A stretch of DNA of 9,351 nucleotides, from the NCBI GenBank assembly GCA_937917025.1, contig CALFSF010000231.1, forward strand, positions 1 to 9,351, written 5' to 3'. Shown in pieces: positions 6,925 to 9,351 of the stretch (within the stretch, counting starts at the first letter, position 1; each line of letters starts with the position of its first letter). Source of the DNA: an uncultured Paraburkholderia sp. Lineage in GTDB: Bacteria; Pseudomonadota; Gammaproteobacteria; Burkholderiales; Burkholderiaceae. Below the pieces are notes generated by a model. That model did not search any database. It saw nothing but the letters and a program-made list of their open reading frames with translations, and had not been told where the DNA came from. Made by a program: the position numbers and the translations under genes.

Positions 6925-6953
6925 TTGACGGGTACACCCCGGTGTCATGACAC
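6925..6953 (+). promoter_or_regulatory. Perfect 12-bp palindrome downstream of a -35-like box, before quiC
   Basis: GTGTCATGACAC (6942-6953) is a perfect palindrome. It partly overlaps a second dyad, ACACC-CC-GGTGT (6934-6945). TTGACG (6925-6930; 5/6 to a -35 box) lies just upstream, so the palindrome falls where the -10 box would be, and that -10 is poor (TGACAC). This could be an activator-dependent promoter or an operator for a regulator distinct from the one using the AT-rich island. The symmetry is certain; the function is inferred. Confidence 0.45.
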
Positions 6954-7025
6954 TGCGATCTGCTGACCGCGCTGTCACGCCGTCCGCAGGTTTCATTTTT
7001 AACCTCAGTCGGGCAGGAGTCGTAT

Positions 7026-8921
7026 ATGAAGCGTTCGATCGCCACCGTGTCCATCAGCGGGACGCTTGTCGAGAAACTGACGGCCATCCAGGCGGCCGGT
7101 TTCGACGGCATCGAGATCTTCGAAAACGATCTGCTGTACTTCGATGGCTCGCCGGCCGACGTGCGGCGCATCGCGGGTGATCTGGGTCTGGAAATCGTCC
7201 TGTTCCAGCCGTTTCGCGATTTCGAGGGGGTGAGCGCCGAGCGTCTCGCGCGCAACCTCGACCGGGTGAAGCGCAAGTTCGATCTGATGCACGAACTGGG
7301 CACGGACCGGATTCTCGTATGCAGCAATGTGTCGCCGGATACGATCGGCGACGACGCCCTGATCGTCGACCAGCTCGGTGCGCTCGCGCGCGCGGCGCAG
7401 GAAGCCGGCGTGATCGCGGGTTACGAAGCGCTCGCGTGGGGACGGCATGTGAATTCGTACCGCCACGCGTGGCGGCTCGTCGACGCGGTCGATCATCCGA
7501 ATCTGGGGCTCGTGCTCGACAGCTTCCACACGCTGTCGATCAACGATCCGGTCGACGAAATCGCGGCCATTCCGGGCGAACGCATCGCGTTCGTGCAGAT
7601 CGCGGACGCGCCGAAGCTCGCCATGGACGTGCTCGAATGGAGCCGTCACTACCGCTGCTTTCCGGGTCAGGGCGATTTCGATCTGGCCGGCTTCACGGCG
7701 CGCGTGATCGAGACCGGCTACGACGGCCCGCTGTCGCTCGAAATCTTCAACGACGGTTTTCGCGCGGCCCCGACGGCCATCACCGCCGTCGACGGCTACC
7801 GCTCGCTGCTCTTCCTCGAGGAAGAAACGCGCGCGGCGCTCGCGCGCGAGGGCAAGCCGGCCGAAGAGACCGGACATCTGTACGAGTCGCCGCCGGCACC
7901 CGTTCACGTCGGTTTCCAGTTCCTCGAATTCGCCGTCGACGACACCGCGCGCAATCAGCTCATCGACTGGCTGACGCGGCTGGGTTTCCGGCGCGCCGGC
8001 CAGCATCGCTCGAAGGACGTCGCGCTGTACCAGCACGGCGCCGCGTCGATCGTGCTGAACGCCGAGGCCGATTCGTTCGCGAGCGCGTTTTTCATGCAGC
8101 ACGGGCTTTCGCTGTGCGCGTCGGCGTTTCGCGTCGACGACGCGAAGCTCGCGTTCCAGCGCGCGGCCGGCTTCCGGTATGCGCCGTTTTCCGGTCGCGT
8201 CGGGCCGAATGAGCGCGTGTTGCCGGCGGTGCAGGGGCCGGACGGCAGCCTCAACTATTTCGTCGACGAAGCGCCCGACGAGCCGACGCTCTTCGAAGCC
8301 GATTTCGTGCTCGCCGACGCGAACGGCGCCAGCGAGGCCGGGGCGCTGAGCGGCATCGATCACGTATGCCTGTCGCTGCCGGCCGATTCGCTGAACGCGT
8401 GGGTGCTGTTCTTCAAGACCGCGTTCGGCTTTCAGGCGGAAGCCGACTGGCTCGTTCCCGATCCGTATGGTCTCGTGCGCAGCCGCGCGGTGCGCAGTCG
8501 CGACGGCTCGGTGCGCATCGCGCTCAATGCCTCGGTGGACCGGCACACGGCGGTCTCCGAATCGCTGTCGATGTATCGCGGGTCGGGCCTGAACCACGTC
8601 GCGTTCGGCACCGCCGATATCTTCGGCGCCCTCCCCGAATTCATTGCGAACGGCCTGCCGCTGCTGCGCATTCCGCGCAACTATTACGACGACCTTGCCG
8701 CGCGCTACGGTCTCGCCGACGATCTGCTCGACGCGTTACGCGCGCACAACATCCTGTACGACCGCGACGAACGCGGCGGCGAATTTTTCCACGCGTACAC
8801 GGAACAGCTCGACCACCGCTTCTTCCTCGAAGTCGTCGAGCGGCGCGGCGGCTACGACGGCTACGGCGCGGCGAACGCGGCCGTCCGGCTCGCCGCGCAG
8901 GCGCAGCAAAAGAAGAAATAG
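7026..8921 (+). CDS. quiC: 3-Dehydroshikimate dehydratase fused to an HPPD-like domain (QuiC type)
   Basis: A 631-residue cytoplasmic enzyme that dehydrates 3-dehydroshikimate to protocatechuate, the step leading quinate and shikimate into the beta-ketoadipate pathway. The N-terminal domain (about 1-270) is a sugar-phosphate-isomerase-like TIM barrel. Its divalent-metal ligands fall at Glu134 (GYEALAWGR), Asp165 (LVLDSFH), Gln191 (VQIADAP) and Glu239 (LSLEIF), the positions I recall for Pseudomonas putida QuiC1. A linker leads to a C-terminal 4-hydroxyphenylpyruvate-dioxygenase-like half (about 295-615) of two vicinal-oxygen-chelate modules. The second keeps a complete 2-His-1-Glu iron site: His446 (GIDHVCL), His524 (GLNHVAF) and Glu602 (FFLEVVERRG). 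ATG 7026 has an ideal AGGAG (7015-7019) six bases upstream. Generic annotation would be bifunctional sugar phosphate isomerase/epimerase/4-hydroxyphenylpyruvate dioxygenase. The divergent dehydrogenase supplies its substrate. Whether the second domain is catalytic is open. Confidence 0.93.
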   Translation: MKRSIATVSISGTLVEKLTAIQAAGFDGIEIFENDLLYFDGSPADVRRIAGDLGLEIVLFQPFRDFEGVSAERLARNLDRVKRKFDLMHELGTDRILVCSNVSPDTIGDDALIVDQLGALARAAQEAGVIAGYEALAWGRHVNSYRHAWRLVDAVDHPNLGLVLDSFHTLSINDPVDEIAAIPGERIAFVQIADAPKLAMDVLEWSRHYRCFPGQGDFDLAGFTARVIETGYDGPLSLEIFNDGFRAAPTAITAVDGYRSLLFLEEETRAALAREGKPAEETGHLYESPPAPVHVGFQFLEFAVDDTARNQLIDWLTRLGFRRAGQHRSKDVALYQHGAASIVLNAEADSFASAFFMQHGLSLCASAFRVDDAKLAFQRAAGFRYAPFSGRVGPNERVLPAVQGPDGSLNYFVDEAPDEPTLFEADFVLADANGASEAGALSGIDHVCLSLPADSLNAWVLFFKTAFGFQAEADWLVPDPYGLVRSRAVRSRDGSVRIALNASVDRHTAVSESLSMYRGSGLNHVAFGTADIFGALPEFIANGLPLLRIPRNYYDDLAARYGLADDLLDALRAHNILYDRDERGGEFFHAYTEQLDHRFFLEVVERRGGYDGYGAANAAVRLAAQAQQKKK

Positions 8922-9003
8922 AACGATAGCGCGAGCGCGCCCTCCTGGCCGCTCGTTTGAGGAACCGTTCAAGCGCTCGGGCATGGCGTCCGAACATTCG
9001 CGG
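8922..9003. other. Spacer after quiC containing a probable sequence junction
   Basis: About 80 bases separate the quiC stop from the point where MATE-like coding begins on the other strand. I see no rho-independent terminator (no stem followed by a T-run) and no credible gene. A GAGGAA stretch near 8959, resembling a ribosome-binding site, is not followed at normal distance by a good start on the plus strand; the next ATG (8982) gives no recognisable protein. The spacer may contain the break between two unrelated sequences. Confidence 0.4.
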
Positions 9004-9327
9004 CCTGACCGCCCGGGGACCGTCCAGGTCATCCGGATGGCGGCCCAGCATCTGGGCGATCATGGGGGCGACGGCGGCGGTCGGCCCGCCGCCGATCAGC
9101 CAGCAGAAGTAGTAGACGGCATTGCCGATGGCCGCGGCCGCCAGCGCGTGCGAGCTCAGCCGGCCGAGCAGCACGACGTCGGTGGCCAGGATGGCCATCT
9201 GGGCCAGCTGGGTGATGATCAGCGGTCCGGACAGCCAGAGCAGGTGCTTGGCCTCGGCGATCCATTCAGGCAGGCGACCGCCCGGACTGAGGCGGCTGGA
9301 GAAGGTCTGGGAAGTGAGCAAGGTCAT
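9004..9327 (-). pseudogene. MATE-family multidrug/cation exporter, 3'-truncated fragment
   Basis: The minus strand from ATG 9327 encodes about 105 residues typical of the N-terminus of a NorM-like MATE exporter. There is a short soluble leader, then membrane helices with the family's LSGPLIITQLAQMAILATDV, LGRLSSHALAAAAIGNA and PTAAVAPMIAQMLGR segments. Full-length members have about 450-480 residues and twelve helices. Here, after GRHPDDLDGPRAVR (about 9004), the frame stays open to 8641 but turns into an Arg-rich, non-membrane sequence that is antisense to the end of quiC. The fragment cannot form a transporter. Codon choice (GCC in 12 of 16 alanines, TCC, GAG, CTG) differs from the GCG/TCG-rich genes to its left. 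It is either a gene remnant at a rearrangement or one side of an assembly chimera. Confidence 0.75.
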
Positions 9328-9351
9328 GTCGGTCTCTCGGGTCTTGTGGCG

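Noticed and set aside
7005..8597. 530-codon open frame on the minus strand opposite quiC
   Set aside because: Arg/His/Val-rich sequence without domain features, entirely antisense to a well-supported gene; a typical high-GC shadow.
8736..9032. Minus-strand frame that could continue the MATE gene after a frameshift
   Set aside because: The frame reads into sequence antisense to quiC without membrane helices, so a frameshift does not restore the transporter; a junction explains the loss better.

Overview
The window is GC-rich and densely coded. Alanine codons are dominated by GCG, and the gene content (LysR, TetR and LacI regulators, a quinate/shikimate catabolic pair) fits a Burkholderiaceae genome, most likely Burkholderia or Paraburkholderia. 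That placement is an inference from codon style and protein character, not from a search. I see no tRNA, rRNA, CRISPR array, insertion sequence or phage gene.

Left part (1-3594). A LacI-type regulator enters from the left edge with its extreme N-terminus cut off. It meets a LysR-type regulator tail to tail, with their 3' ends overlapping. The LysR gene is divergent from a DadA/PuuB-like FAD-dependent oxidoreductase, a common arrangement of a LysR regulator and its target. The 297-base gap between them holds a perfect 8-bp inverted repeat close to the LysR start and a strong hairpin just before the oxidoreductase start.

Middle and right part (3653-8921). This looks like a catabolic unit. It holds a TetR-type regulator with a promoter embedded in an inverted repeat, then a zinc-site lipase of the thermoalkalophilic family I.5 type without a visible signal peptide. 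A shikimate/quinate dehydrogenase follows on the minus strand, divergent from a 631-residue fused 3-dehydroshikimate dehydratase (QuiC-type) on the plus strand. The dehydrogenase should oxidise shikimate to 3-dehydroshikimate (or quinate to 3-dehydroquinate), and QuiC should dehydrate 3-dehydroshikimate to protocatechuate. The TetR protein is a plausible regulator of the pair. The lipase might feed the pathway from ester substrates, but that is only a hypothesis. No dehydroquinase, transporter or protocatechuate ring-cleavage gene lies in the window.

Right edge (about 9004-9351). The strand carries the first ~105 codons of a MATE-family exporter that then loses its family sequence abruptly. 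Its codon use (GCC, TCC, GAG, CTG) differs from everything to its left. This is either a real rearrangement next to acquired DNA or an assembly chimera.
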